Assembly (NCBI RefSeq): GCF_002939185.1
Contig: NZ_POVL01000019.1
Span: forward strand, 1-64,000
Origin: Enterobacter sichuanensis
GTDB lineage: Bacteria; Pseudomonadota; Gammaproteobacteria; Enterobacterales; Enterobacteriaceae
Length of the DNA: 64,000 nucleotides
Reading direction: 5' to 3'
The position numbers and the translations under genes were made by a program. The notes beneath the pieces were generated by a model. The model was not told where the DNA came from. It was given only the letters and a program-made list of their open reading frames with translations, and ran no database searches. This document shows, piece by piece, positions 52,774 through 60,799 of the stretch. Numbering within the stretch: position 1 is the stretch's first letter; each line of letters opens with the position of its first letter.

Positions 52774-53582
52774 TGGAACGCTACGATAACGTATTTGCAG
52801 AGCTGAAATCCCGCCAGGAAGGCGCGTTCGTTCCCTTCGTCACCCTGGGCGATCCGGGCCCTGAGCAGTCGCTGAAGATTATCGACACCCTGATTGAAGC
52901 CGGTGCCGATGCGCTGGAGCTGGGGATCCCGTTCTCTGACCCACTGGCGGATGGCCCGACCATTCAGAACGCGACGCTGCGCGCCTTTGCCGCAGGCGTG
53001 ACGCCAACCCAGTGCTTCGAGATGCTGGCCGCGATCCGCCAGAAGCACCCGAGCATTCCGATTGGTCTGCTGATGTACGCCAACCTGGTATTCAACCGCG
53101 GAATCGACGAATTTTATGCCGAGTGCGCGCGGGTGGGCGTCGACTCGGTGCTGGTAGCCGACGTGCCGGTTGAAGAGTCCGCGCCGTTCCGCCAGGCGGC
53201 GATGCGCCATAATGTGGCCCCGATCTTCATCTGCCCGCCGAATGCGGATGACACACTGCTGCGCCAGATTGCCTCCTACGGACGCGGTTATACCTACCTG
53301 CTCTCCCGCGCGGGTGTGACCGGTGCGGAGAACAAAGCGGCGCTGCCTCTGCATCATCTGGTGGAAAAGCTGGCTGAATATCACGCCGCACCACCGCTGC
53401 AGGGCTTCGGCATTTCATCTCCGGATCAGGTCACCGCGGCGATTGACGCGAAGGCGGCAGGTGCCATTTCCGGCTCCGCGATTGTGAAGATCATCGAGAA
53501 GAACGTGGACAAGCCAGAGCAGATGCTGGCCGAGCTGAAAACGTTCGTCAGCGCCATGAAGGCCGCGACGCGTAAATCCTGA
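52773..53582 (+). CDS. trpA: Tryptophan synthase alpha subunit
   Basis: 269 residues, TIM barrel with catalytic Glu49 ([14 protein letters not shown]) and Asp60. Cleaves indole-glycerol phosphate and channels indole to TrpB. It overlaps trpB by one base (TGATG). Confidence 0.97.
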   Translation: MERYDNVFAELKSRQEGAFVPFVTLGDPGPEQSLKIIDTLIEAGADALELGIPFSDPLADGPTIQNATLRAFAAGVTPTQCFEMLAAIRQKHPSIPIGLLMYANLVFNRGIDEFYAECARVGVDSVLVADVPVEESAPFRQAAMRHNVAPIFICPPNADDTLLRQIASYGRGYTYLLSRAGVTGAENKAALPLHHLVEKLAEYHAAPPLQGFGISSPDQVTAAIDAKAAGAISGSAIVKIIEKNVDKPEQMLAELKTFVSAMKAATRKS

Positions 53583-53590
53583 CCCATCCA

Positions 53591-53625
53591 CCGTCTGGCA
53601 TCCCTGCCAGACGGTTACCCTTCCT
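53591..53625 (+). terminator. trp operon terminator
   Basis: A 10-bp perfect stem (CCGTCTGGCA/TGCCAGACGG) with TCCC loop, then TTACCCTTCCTT. The tail is weak, as for the E. coli trp t site. Confidence 0.7.
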
Positions 53626-53763
53626 TCCGCACTATCTACAAAGGATTACATCAAAATTGATCCTGTCGATATTTTCGGTGTGAATGGCTTTTCAAACGGT
53701 CATGTAAGCGTATGATCTGGACTCTTTTTTATCTTTAATCCTTCTGAGTTCAGAGGCTTATTC

Positions 53764-54975
53764 ATGTCATGGCAATCTTTCAAACAGACTTACCTGGTTA
53801 AGTTCTGGTCACCTGTTCCAGCCGTTATCGCAGCTGGCATTCTCTCTACTTATTATTTCGGCATCACCGGTACCTTCTGGGCCGTGACCGGCGAGTTTAC
53901 CCGCTGGGGTGGGCAACTGCTGCAACTCGCTGGCGTGCATACCGAAGCGTGGGGTTACTTCAAACTCATCCATCTCGACGGCACGCCGCTAACCCGCATT
54001 GACGGGATGATGATCATCGGTATGTTCGGGGGCTGTTTTGCCGCCGCGCTGTGGGCAAACAACGTAAAGCTCAGGCTGCCTAAAAGCCGGATCCGTATTT
54101 TGCAGGCAATTGTCGGCGGCATGATTGCCGGATTCGGCGCGCGCCTGGCGATGGGCTGCAACCTTGCCGCCTTCTTTACCGGGATCCCGCAATTTTCGCT
54201 CCATGCCTGGTTCTTTGCTGTTGCTACAGCGATCGGCTCTTACTTTGGCGCAAAATTTACCCTTCTTCCGCTGTTCCGTATTCCCGTCAAAATGGTCAAA
54301 GTGAGCGCCGCGTCGCCGCTTACGCAAAAGCCCTCGCAGGCGCGTCGCCGTTTCCGCCTCGGAATGCTGGTCTTTTTTGCGATGGTGGCATGGGCGCTCT
54401 GCACGGCCCTGAACCAGCCCAAACTCGGTCTGGCGATGCTGTTCGGTGTGGGTTTTGGTCTGCTGATTGAACGCGCGCAGATCTGCTTTACCTCCGCGTT
54501 TCGCGATATGTGGATCACCGGGCGCACGATGATGGCAAAAGCGATAATCGCCGGGATGGCGGTCAGCGCCATCGGCATCTTCAGCTATGTGCAGTTAGGC
54601 GTCGAACCCAAAATCATGTGGGCCGGTCCTAACGCGGTGATTGGCGGCCTGCTGTTTGGCTTCGGGATTGTGCTGGCTGGCGGGTGTGAAACCGGCTGGA
54701 TGTACCGCGCCGTTGAAGGTCAGGTGCATTACTGGTGGGTGGGGCTGGGAAATGTTATCGGCTCGACGCTCCTGGCGTACTTCTGGGACGACCTGTCCCC
54801 GGCGCTCGCCACCAACTGGGACAAGGTCAACCTGCTGAACACCTTCGGCCCTCTCGGCGGCCTGCTGGTCACCTATGCCCTGCTGCTGGTCGCGTTTTTA
54901 CTGGTTATCGCGCAGGAGAAACGTTTCTTCCGCCGTGGGAGTGTCAAAACAGAAACGCAGGAGAACGCTGCATGA
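53764..54975 (+). CDS. yedE: YeeE/YedE-family membrane transporter YedE
   Basis: 403 residues, about ten membrane helices forming two YeeE/YedE repeats, with conserved cysteines in ARLAMGCNLAAF, ERAQICFTSAF and VLAGGCETGWMYR. Relatives of this family (TsuA) import thiosulfate by cysteine relay; YedE has been proposed to act in selenium or sulfur metabolism. It overlaps yedF by 4 bp, so transporter and sulfur-carrier-like protein act together. In K-12 yedEF lies elsewhere, in the flagellar region. Confidence 0.9.
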   Translation: MSWQSFKQTYLVKFWSPVPAVIAAGILSTYYFGITGTFWAVTGEFTRWGGQLLQLAGVHTEAWGYFKLIHLDGTPLTRIDGMMIIGMFGGCFAAALWANNVKLRLPKSRIRILQAIVGGMIAGFGARLAMGCNLAAFFTGIPQFSLHAWFFAVATAIGSYFGAKFTLLPLFRIPVKMVKVSAASPLTQKPSQARRRFRLGMLVFFAMVAWALCTALNQPKLGLAMLFGVGFGLLIERAQICFTSAFRDMWITGRTMMAKAIIAGMAVSAIGIFSYVQLGVEPKIMWAGPNAVIGGLLFGFGIVLAGGCETGWMYRAVEGQVHYWWVGLGNVIGSTLLAYFWDDLSPALATNWDKVNLLNTFGPLGGLLVTYALLLVAFLLVIAQEKRFFRRGSVKTETQENAA

Positions 54976-55205
54976 AACAGATTGTGCCTGATTACCGTCT
55001 TGATATGGTCGGCGAACCCTGCCCTTATCCGGCGGTTGCTACGCTTGAAGCGTTACCGCAGCTTAAGAAAGGCGAAATTCTGGAGGTGGTCAGCGACTGC
55101 CCGCAGTCCATCAACAATATACCGCTGGATGCCAAAAACCATGGGTACACGGTGCTGGATATCCAGCAGGATGGCCCGACCATTCGCTATTTGATTCAAA
55201 AGTAA
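54972..55205 (+). CDS. yedF: TusA/SirA-family sulfur-carrier-like protein YedF
   Basis: 77 residues, almost identical to E. coli YedF as recalled. The CPxP motif is EPCPYP with Cys17, the persulfide-carrying position in TusA. Start ATG at 54972 inside the yedE end (ATGA). Confidence 0.93.
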   Translation: MKQIVPDYRLDMVGEPCPYPAVATLEALPQLKKGEILEVVSDCPQSINNIPLDAKNHGYTVLDIQQDGPTIRYLIQK

Positions 55206-55207
55206 GA

Positions 55208-55235
55208 AAAGATATGCGCCCCGCCGGGGGCGCAT
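55208..55235 (-). terminator. ompW terminator (convergent with yedF)
   Basis: Stem ATGCGCCCC/GGGGCGCAT with GCCG loop (55214-55235). The minus-strand tail is ATCTTTTCTT; the plus-strand tail lacks T, so it mainly serves ompW. Confidence 0.6.
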
Positions 55236-55248
55236 TGAACAGAAGGGA

Positions 55249-55881
55249 CTAGAAGCGATAACCCGCAGAGAACATAAATACCCACGGATCCAGACGCGTG
55301 CTGATGCTTTGCTGCTGACCGCCCGCTTTGAAGCGTACATCGGTATCGATATCCATATACCAGACGGAGGCGTTAATTAACCAGTCGCGGTTAATCAGAT
55401 AATCCAGCCCGACCTGTCCCGCCATCCCCCACGAATCTTTCAGGCTAAGATCAGTCAGACCGGCGTCTTTTCCGGTATCGTTAAATTTCTCATCAAAGAA
55501 CGTGGTGTAGTTCACACCCGCACCAATATATGGACGCACCTTGCTGCTGGCATCACCAAAGTACCACTGCGCCATCAGCGTTGGCGGCAGATGGTGCACC
55601 GTAGCGATATCACCGGTTAGCCCAAGGCCCACGCGATGACGGAAAGGCGTTGCCGCAAGAAGCTCTACACCAATGTTATCCGTCGCCATATAGGTGAAGG
55701 TTAACCCCAGCTGGGTGTTATTACTGACGTTAAAACCGCCCATCCCCAGCACGTTATCCGAACCTTCAGTTGGACGAACCGTGGCCGAACCGGCACGAAT
55801 AAAGAATTCGCCTGCTTCATGCGCGTACGCGACACCAGAGAGACTGCTTAATACAAGGGCTGCCACCGCTAATTTTTTCAT
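55249..55881 (-). CDS. ompW: Outer membrane protein OmpW
   Basis: 210 residues with a 20-residue signal peptide ending VAYA, then an eight-stranded small beta-barrel ending in the outer-membrane Phe signature (SAGYRF). In E. coli it is a receptor for colicin S4 and responds to oxygen and osmotic conditions. It faces yedF. Confidence 0.95.
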   Translation of the reverse strand: MKKLAVAALVLSSLSGVAYAHEAGEFFIRAGSATVRPTEGSDNVLGMGGFNVSNNTQLGLTFTYMATDNIGVELLAATPFRHRVGLGLTGDIATVHHLPPTLMAQWYFGDASSKVRPYIGAGVNYTTFFDEKFNDTGKDAGLTDLSLKDSWGMAGQVGLDYLINRDWLINASVWYMDIDTDVRFKAGGQQQSISTRLDPWVFMFSAGYRF

Positions 55882-55917
55882 ATCCGCTCCATCGTTGTGG
55901 TTTTAATCGCGGATGAG

Positions 55918-55923
55918 AATATA
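55918..55923 (-). promoter_or_regulatory. Candidate ompW -10 element
   Basis: TATATT on the minus strand, 37 bp upstream of the ompW ATG. It would place the transcript start near 55911. Confidence 0.45.
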
Positions 55924-55941
55924 CTCACAAAAGAGTAATAA

Positions 55942-55960
55942 GTGATCTGCCCCAGATCAC
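55942..55960. promoter_or_regulatory. Inverted repeat in the ompW promoter
   Basis: Perfect 8-bp arms GTGATCTG/CAGATCAC separated by CCC, centred about 40 bp before the presumed ompW start. This suits an activator or repressor site; the regulator is not recognised. Confidence 0.5.
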
Positions 55961-55985
55961 ATTAAAACCAGTAACTTAACATTCA

Positions 55986-55999
55986 TTGATCTGGATTAA
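55986..55999. promoter_or_regulatory. FNR site of ompW
   Basis: TTGATCTGGATTAA differs from the FNR consensus TTGATnnnnATCAA at one base. It is centred about 81 bp before the presumed start, the class I position reported for E. coli ompW. Confidence 0.6.
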
Positions 56000-56163
56000 T
56001 TTTTTGTTACGCACTAAAAACCGATAAGTTGTTTCCATGTCAATTTTTGGCATTTCACGGTTACAAAATTTTCTCTTTTCCCCCTCTTGCTCTTCCTCTG
56101 GCGGCTGGATAATTTAGCGCTCTCACAAATTGATTTGATGCGTTCTTCTTTTGCAGGTGTGCC

Positions 56164-56568
56164 ATGAGTGATATCAACCCGTGCATGACGTGCGGAGCCT
56201 GTTGTGCGTATTTTCGAGTCTCTTTCTACTGGGCCGAAGCCAGCGATGGCGGCGGTACCGTTCCGGTTCATCTCACTGAGCCGTTAACCCCCTTTCTGCG
56301 CTGCATGAGCGGCACCAATCAAAAGCAGGCACGCTGTGTGGCGCTGGAGGGTGAACCTGGGGTCTCGACCCGATGTTCCATCTATGAAAATCGCCCCAGC
56401 CCGTGCCGCGAGTTTGCGATGTCGGGTGAAGAGGGTCAGGTTAACGAAGCCTGTAATCGCGCCCGGGCCCGCGTGGGATTACCGCCGCTTTACAAAGATA
56501 TGCTTTTCCATACAAGCCTTGATGCTGCCACAGCAGGCGCATCCGGTGTACAATTGCCGGCTAATTAA
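56164..56568 (+). CDS. YkgJ-family cysteine-cluster protein
   Basis: 134 residues with nine cysteines: C7, C10, C13 and C14 in [12 protein letters not shown], then C47, C58, C71, C81 and C97. This is the CxxCxxCC zinc/iron-chelating domain (UPF0153/YkgJ). No enzymatic function is established. It lies between ompW and yciC, 25 bp before yciC, and may be cotranscribed with it. In E. coli this interval holds other genes. AGGT lies upstream of the ATG. Confidence 0.85.
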   Translation: MSDINPCMTCGACCAYFRVSFYWAEASDGGGTVPVHLTEPLTPFLRCMSGTNQKQARCVALEGEPGVSTRCSIYENRPSPCREFAMSGEEGQVNEACNRARARVGLPPLYKDMLFHTSLDAATAGASGVQLPAN

Positions 56569-56593
56569 CACCTGCAATACTCAAGGAGAGTGC

Positions 56594-57337
56594 ATGTCTA
56601 TCACGGCGAAGTCTGTCTACCGTGACACGGGAAACTTTTTCCGCAATCAGTTCATAACCTTTTTACTGATCGCGTTGTTATGCGCCTTTATCACGGTGGT
56701 GCTGGGTCATGCGTTCTCACCGAGTGACGAACAGATTGCCAGCCTGAGCCAGGGCGACCATCTGGCGGGAAGCGTAGGCTTGTTTGAACTGGTGCAAAAC
56801 ATGACGCCGGAGCAGCAACAAATTCTGCTGCGCGCGTCTGCCGCATCCACGTTCTCCGGACTGATTGGTAACGCCATTCTGGCCGGCGGCGTGTTGCTAT
56901 TGATTCAGCTGGTGTCGGCGGGTCATCGGGTTAGCGCCTTACGGGCGATTGGTGCCAGCGCCCCGGTCTTACCTAAACTGTTTATCCTGATCTTTTTAAC
57001 CACCCTGCTGGTGCAAATGGGGATCATGCTGGTGGTGGTGCCGGGTGTGTTACTGGCTATCGTGCTCTCCTTTGCGCCTGTGATGATTGTGCAGGATAAA
57101 ATGGGTATTTTTACCGCGATGCGCAGCAGCATCCGTCTCGCATGGGCTAATATGCGTCTGGTAGCGCCTGCCGTAGTCGGCTGGCTGCTGGCCAAAACGC
57201 TCCTGTTACTGTTTGCACCGAATTTTGCGGTATTAACGCCAAATGTGGGTGCGGTAGTGGCGAATACGCTGAGCAATTTGATTTCAGCGGTACTGCTGGT
57301 CTACCTGTTCCGCCTGTATATGTTAATTCGCCAGTAA
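56594..57337 (+). CDS. yciC: Inner-membrane protein YciC (UPF0259)
   Basis: 247 residues, exactly the E. coli length, from the ATG at 56594 after CAAGGAGAGTGC. About six hydrophobic segments. Function unknown; a frame extending back to 56336 overlaps the cysteine-cluster gene and is rejected. Confidence 0.93.
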   Translation: MSITAKSVYRDTGNFFRNQFITFLLIALLCAFITVVLGHAFSPSDEQIASLSQGDHLAGSVGLFELVQNMTPEQQQILLRASAASTFSGLIGNAILAGGVLLLIQLVSAGHRVSALRAIGASAPVLPKLFILIFLTTLLVQMGIMLVVVPGVLLAIVLSFAPVMIVQDKMGIFTAMRSSIRLAWANMRLVAPAVVGWLLAKTLLLLFAPNFAVLTPNVGAVVANTLSNLISAVLLVYLFRLYMLIRQ

Positions 57338-57393
57338 TCCTGAGGCGGGGGGCATCCAGGCCTCCCGCCCCGCTCAGAAAATGGAATCACAGA

Positions 57394-57918
57394 ATGAAGC
57401 AGTTTCTTGATTTTTTACCGCTCGTGGTCTTTTTTGCTTTTTATAAGCTGTACGACATTTATGCCGCGACTACTGCGCTGATCGTTGCGACCGCTGTTGT
57501 TCTGATTTACAGCTGGGTTCGCTATCGTAAAGTCGAAAAAATGGCGCTGGTCACGTTTGTTCTGGTCGCCGTATTCGGCGGGCTTACGCTGTTCTTCCAC
57601 AATGATGAATTTATTAAGTGGAAAGTGACCGTGATTTACGCGCTGTTTGCGGGTGCACTGTTAATCAGCCAGTGGGTAATGAAAAAGCCGCTGATCCAGC
57701 GCATGCTGGGCAAAGAGCTGACGCTGCCTCAGGAGGTCTGGTCGCGTCTGAATATTGCCTGGGCGGTGTTCTTTATTCTCTGCGGTCTCGCCAATATCTA
57801 TATCGCTTTCTGGCTGCCGCAGAATATCTGGGTCAACTTTAAGGTCTTCGGCCTGACCGCGCTGACGCTTATCTTTACGCTGCTAAGCGGCGTATATATC
57901 TATCGCCATATGCCCTAG
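57394..57918 (+). CDS. yciB: Intracellular septation protein A homologue YciB
   Basis: 174 residues, about five membrane helices, start [22 protein letters not shown]. coli YciB (179 residues) interacts with division and elongation proteins and affects envelope integrity. Here the frame stops at TAG after YIYRHMP; the next codons GAC GAC AAG CAC TGA would extend it to a E. coli-like tail, so the stop seems to come from a CAG to TAG change (see finding). The affected tail is short and probably dispensable. Confidence 0.94.
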   Translation: MKQFLDFLPLVVFFAFYKLYDIYAATTALIVATAVVLIYSWVRYRKVEKMALVTFVLVAVFGGLTLFFHNDEFIKWKVTVIYALFAGALLISQWVMKKPLIQRMLGKELTLPQEVWSRLNIAWAVFFILCGLANIYIAFWLPQNIWVNFKVFGLTALTLIFTLLSGVYIYRHMP

Positions 57919-58037
57919 GACGACAAGCACTGATTAATGACTGACCAGAACGTCTGCAACAGGCGTTCTGGTCTATTCTCACCGCTGTGAAATCATAGTA
58001 GCATCCCGCCTGAAGTCTTCCGTTACGAGTTAAAACA

Positions 58038-58433
58038 ATGACAACAACTAACGCCCCTCAGGGCGAACTGGTTTTACGCACACTGGCAATGCCCGCTGAC
58101 ACCAATGCCAATGGCGATATTTTTGGCGGCTGGCTGATGTCGCAGATGGATATGGGCGGCGCAATTCTGGCAAAAGAGATCGCCCACGGGCGTGTGGTAA
58201 CCGTGAGAGTGGACGGCATGACCTTCCTGCGCCCGGTGGCGGTGGGTGATGTGGTGTGCTGCTACGCGCGCTGCGTTAAACGCGGCAATACCTCTATTTC
58301 CATTAACATCGAAGTCTGGGTGAAGAAAGTCTCTTCTGAGCCGATTGGACAGCGTTATAAAGCAACAGAAGCGCTGTTTATTTATGTGGCTGTCGACAGC
58401 GAAGGTAAACCTCGCCAGCTCCCGCAGGCCTGA
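58038..58433 (+). CDS. yciA: Acyl-CoA thioester hydrolase YciA
   Basis: Hotdog-fold thioesterase with broad acyl-CoA range, 131 residues. The catalytic region NANGDIFGGWLMSQMD contains the conserved Asn/Asp; RPVAVGDVV follows. It is separated from yciB by about 120 bp. Confidence 0.95.
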   Translation: MTTTNAPQGELVLRTLAMPADTNANGDIFGGWLMSQMDMGGAILAKEIAHGRVVTVRVDGMTFLRPVAVGDVVCCYARCVKRGNTSISINIEVWVKKVSSEPIGQRYKATEALFIYVAVDSEGKPRQLPQA

Positions 58434-58441
58434 ACCACCGG

Positions 58442-58473
58442 CAAAAAAAAGCCTCCTTACGGAGGCTTTTTTT
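58442..58473. terminator. Bidirectional terminator between yciA and tonB
   Basis: Stem AGCCTCC/GGAGGCT with TTAC loop, A8 before and T7 after. Confidence 0.88.
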
Positions 58474-59194
58474 ATTCCATCTGCGCCCCGCCGTTCAGGC
58501 GGAAAACAATATTAATGACCAACCCGCTACCCGGTTTGCCTGGCTCATAACGCCATTTGCGCATTGCCGCTTTCACGTCGCGCTCAAACATATTCGAAGG
58601 CTGCGCTGACAGGATCTCCACGTTATCAACGCGCCCCTCCGCCGTGACGTCAAATTTTACCCGCACGCGGCCTTCAATACGCAACATACGAGCGCGAGGC
58701 GGATACTGCGGTTGACTGCGGCTCACGGCTCGCGGGCCCGCTGGCGCGGCGACCGTTGGTTTGGTGGTCGTTGCCGTATTGTTCATCACCGGACGTGAAG
58801 GGGCTGCATTTTCTACCGGCTGGGTTGCGCGTGGTTCAACCGGACGCTCTTCGCGTTTCGGACGCTCCTCGACCTTCTTCACCGGTTTGGGCTTCGGCTT
58901 AGGTTTCGGTTTTGGTTCAGGTTTGTGGATCACCACCGGCGCTTCTTTCGGTGGCTCCGGAACAGGCTCGGCTTCTGGCTCCGGTTCAGCAACCGGCTGT
59001 GGCGGCGGCGGTGCAACCTGCGGGGGTTCGAGATCCGCAGGCGATACCATCGTCACCGAGATCGGCTGCGCGGGCGCGGGCATTTCAATAACCTGATGAA
59101 CCGAGGTATAGAGCAAACCCGCCACAACAGCACCGTGAATCACGACAGAAAGCAGCGTCGGCCAGGGAAAGCGGCGAGGTAAATCAAGGGTCAT
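58472..59194 (-). CDS. tonB: Energy transducer TonB
   Basis: Couples ExbB/ExbD proton-motive force to outer-membrane siderophore and B12 receptors. 240 residues from the ATG at 59194 (MTLDLPRRFPWPTLL), the conserved start; in-frame ATGs at 59203 and 59209 are possible alternatives. N-terminal membrane helix with Ser16 and His20, a periplasmic proline-rich rod with Glu-Pro then Lys-Pro repeats (about residues 65-105), and a C-terminal domain with PQYPPRARMLRIEGRV and WRYEPGKPG. Confidence 0.95.
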   Translation of the reverse strand: MTLDLPRRFPWPTLLSVVIHGAVVAGLLYTSVHQVIEMPAPAQPISVTMVSPADLEPPQVAPPPPQPVAEPEPEAEPVPEPPKEAPVVIHKPEPKPKPKPKPKPVKKVEERPKREERPVEPRATQPVENAAPSRPVMNNTATTTKPTVAAPAGPRAVSRSQPQYPPRARMLRIEGRVRVKFDVTAEGRVDNVEILSAQPSNMFERDVKAAMRKWRYEPGKPGSGLVINIVFRLNGGAQME

Positions 59195-59241
59195 CGAAGT
59201 CATAGTCATCAACGTTAAAAAACCGAACCCTGATTTTAAAT

Positions 59242-59260
59242 GCAAATAGCAATCATATTC
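59242..59260. promoter_or_regulatory. Candidate Fur box of tonB
   Basis: On the minus strand, GAATATGATTGCTATTTGC matches the 19-bp Fur consensus at 11 positions and has the same position and sequence as the E. coli tonB iron box, about 50 bp before the ATG. Confidence 0.55.
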
Positions 59261-59414
59261 AATAAGACACTTTGTCCTGGCGCAACTTTAGCGCATGAGA
59301 GGCCAAAAAAGGCGCATTCAGATCAGGGCATTAACATTGTTTTTATTTTACATTGCAGTCGTATGCCCTTTCACATAACGTAACTGACACTTTTACCGGT
59401 TAAGGAGCTTCGCC

Positions 59415-59711
59415 GTGTTTTACGTGATTTACTCTGAAGATGTTGCTGATTCCCTCGATAAACGTCAGTCTGTACGCCCTGCTCATCTGGCACGTTTGCA
59501 GTTGCTCCAGGATGAGGGCCGCTTACTGACCGCGGGCCCCATGCCTGCGGTAGACAGCAACGACCCGGGCGCCGCCGGTTTTTCGGGTTCCACGGTCATT
59601 GCTGAGTTTGAATCCCAGGAAGCCGCTCAGGCCTGGGCTGATGCAGACCCGTACGTTGCCGCGGGTGTGTATGCGAAAGTGACGGTTCGCCCGTATAAGA
59701 AAGTGTTCTGA
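59415..59711 (+). CDS. yciI: YciI-family protein
   Basis: 98 residues, ferredoxin-like YCII domain with the conserved His of RPAHLARL and Asp of [12 protein letters not shown]. The E. coli protein is annotated as a probable enzyme of unknown substrate; related proteins are dehydrochlorinase-like or isomerase-like. AAGGAG lies before the ATG. It is divergent from tonB. Confidence 0.93.
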   Translation: MFYVIYSEDVADSLDKRQSVRPAHLARLQLLQDEGRLLTAGPMPAVDSNDPGAAGFSGSTVIAEFESQEAAQAWADADPYVAAGVYAKVTVRPYKKVF

Positions 59712-59720
59712 GACGAAATC

Positions 59721-59742
59721 GGCTCCGAAAGGAGCCTTTTTT
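59721..59742 (+). terminator. yciI terminator
   Basis: GGCTCC-GAAA-GGAGCC followed by TTTTTT. Confidence 0.85.
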
Positions 59743-59752
59743 ATCATGGCGG

Positions 59753-60706
59753 CTACGCGTCCCGTCGTCGAGTAAACTGCTGCTCCGTTATGAGGCTGCC
59801 CCACTGGTCGCCTTCCCACTCTTTAACCAGCGAAAAACCAAACGATTCATACAGGCGCCGGGCTGTGGTCAGCTCATTGAATGTCCAGAGATGTACGGCT
59901 GAAAACCCGACGTCGTCGCAAAAACGCATCGCTTCGGTGAGTAATTTTTTTCCAGCGCCATGGCCCCGGCAGCCGTCGTCGATAATAAACCAGCGCAGGT
60001 GGGCTTCGCCCTGTTCTAAATCCTCACCATCGATTGCCACTGACCCGACAATCCTGTCGTTCATCACCGCCAGCCAGACCTGGTTACAGGGTTTATCCAG
60101 CCGGCCACTAAACTCTGCCAGACCGGAGGCCACTTTGGCCTCAAAGAAGCGGCCGAAATGATGCTCGCGCGCGTAATAGCATCCGTGCATCTCTGCGATG
60201 CGGCCAATCATGCCGGGAAGGTAGCCCTGCACGATCTTAAGCTCATCAGGGGGCATAGCAACACCCTTCTCCCGACACGCCAGCAGCGCGTCGGCGTACA
60301 GGGACAATCCCCGGGAGATGGTTTCCTGCTGAGCGGGCTGCAGGGATTTTATCGCTGATACGACGCGCGCGTTGCTGAAAGTATTAATTTTATGGACCGT
60401 GTCATGGCCTTTCGCCGTCAGCCTGAGGCATTTTGATCTGGCATCGTCAGTGGACACCACCTCTTCAAGTTCACCCGCGGCAATCAGGCGAGCCAGCATC
60501 CGGCTAACGCTGGATTTTTCCAGCCCCAGCAGTTGCACCAGTTGACCTGCGGTCATCTCTTTGCGCAAGGCGATTTCGACGAGCGTGTGAACGGCCGAGG
60601 GCGAATAAGGGGTTGAGGCCAGGGTGGAAGCCATAAAGCCCAACTCTCTCACCATCAGACGCGAGGAACGACGGATAACGCTGACTACGGGGGTTTCGCT
60701 GTGCAT
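59753..60706 (-). CDS. MarR-type regulator fused to a GNAT acetyltransferase
   Basis: 317 residues. The N-terminal MarR winged helix (about 35-140) has TAGQLVQLLGLEKSSVSRMLARLIAAGELEEVVSTDDARSK; the C-terminal GNAT domain (about 165-315) has HLRWFIIDDGCRGHGAGKKLLTEAM, the acetyl-CoA pyrophosphate loop (RGHGAGK). Substrate and targets are unknown. A 41-bp palindrome overlaps its promoter, suggesting self-regulation. The gene interrupts the E. coli yciI-clsA order and appears to be an insertion specific to this lineage. Confidence 0.88.
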   Translation of the reverse strand: MHSETPVVSVIRRSSRLMVRELGFMASTLASTPYSPSAVHTLVEIALRKEMTAGQLVQLLGLEKSSVSRMLARLIAAGELEEVVSTDDARSKCLRLTAKGHDTVHKINTFSNARVVSAIKSLQPAQQETISRGLSLYADALLACREKGVAMPPDELKIVQGYLPGMIGRIAEMHGCYYAREHHFGRFFEAKVASGLAEFSGRLDKPCNQVWLAVMNDRIVGSVAIDGEDLEQGEAHLRWFIIDDGCRGHGAGKKLLTEAMRFCDDVGFSAVHLWTFNELTTARRLYESFGFSLVKEWEGDQWGSLITEQQFTRRRDA

Positions 60707-60712
60707 AGTATG

Positions 60713-60753
60713 CCCTCATCATTTAGTTGTACTATACAACTAAATGATGAGGG
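60713..60753. repeat. 41-bp perfect palindrome, probable operator of the MarR-GNAT gene
   Basis: 19-bp arms (60713-60731 and 60735-60753) that are perfect reverse complements around a 3-nt spacer, containing TTTAGTTGTA/TACAACTAAA. It ends 6 bp before the start codon and includes the ribosome site GAGGG. It is much longer than a minimal operator, so two dimers or a cooperative site are possible. Confidence 0.75.
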
Positions 60754-60767
60754 GTTGTCAATGACAT

Positions 60768-60791
60768 TAAAAAGGCTCCCGCAGGAGCCTT
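60768..60791 (-). terminator. leuE terminator
   Basis: Stem AAGGCTCC/GGAGCCTT with CGCA loop. The minus-strand tail is TTTTTAAT. It separates leuE from the MarR-GNAT gene. Confidence 0.8.
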
Positions 60792-60799
60792 ATATTCAA

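Noticed and set aside
54735-54971. Long N-terminal extension of yedF
   Set aside because: It overlaps yedE in another frame; YedF starts at 54972 with the conserved 77-residue length.
55942-55960. CRP site before ompW
   Set aside because: The GTGA/TCAC half-sites are 11 nt apart; CRP needs 6 between TGTGA and TCACA.
56336-56593. N-terminal extension of yciC
   Set aside because: It overlaps the cysteine-cluster gene out of frame and is not conserved; the ATG at 56594 has a strong ribosome site.
57338-57393. GC-rich imperfect inverted repeat between yciC and yciB
   Set aside because: The arms do not pair cleanly and no T-run follows; neither a terminator nor a REP element could be supported.
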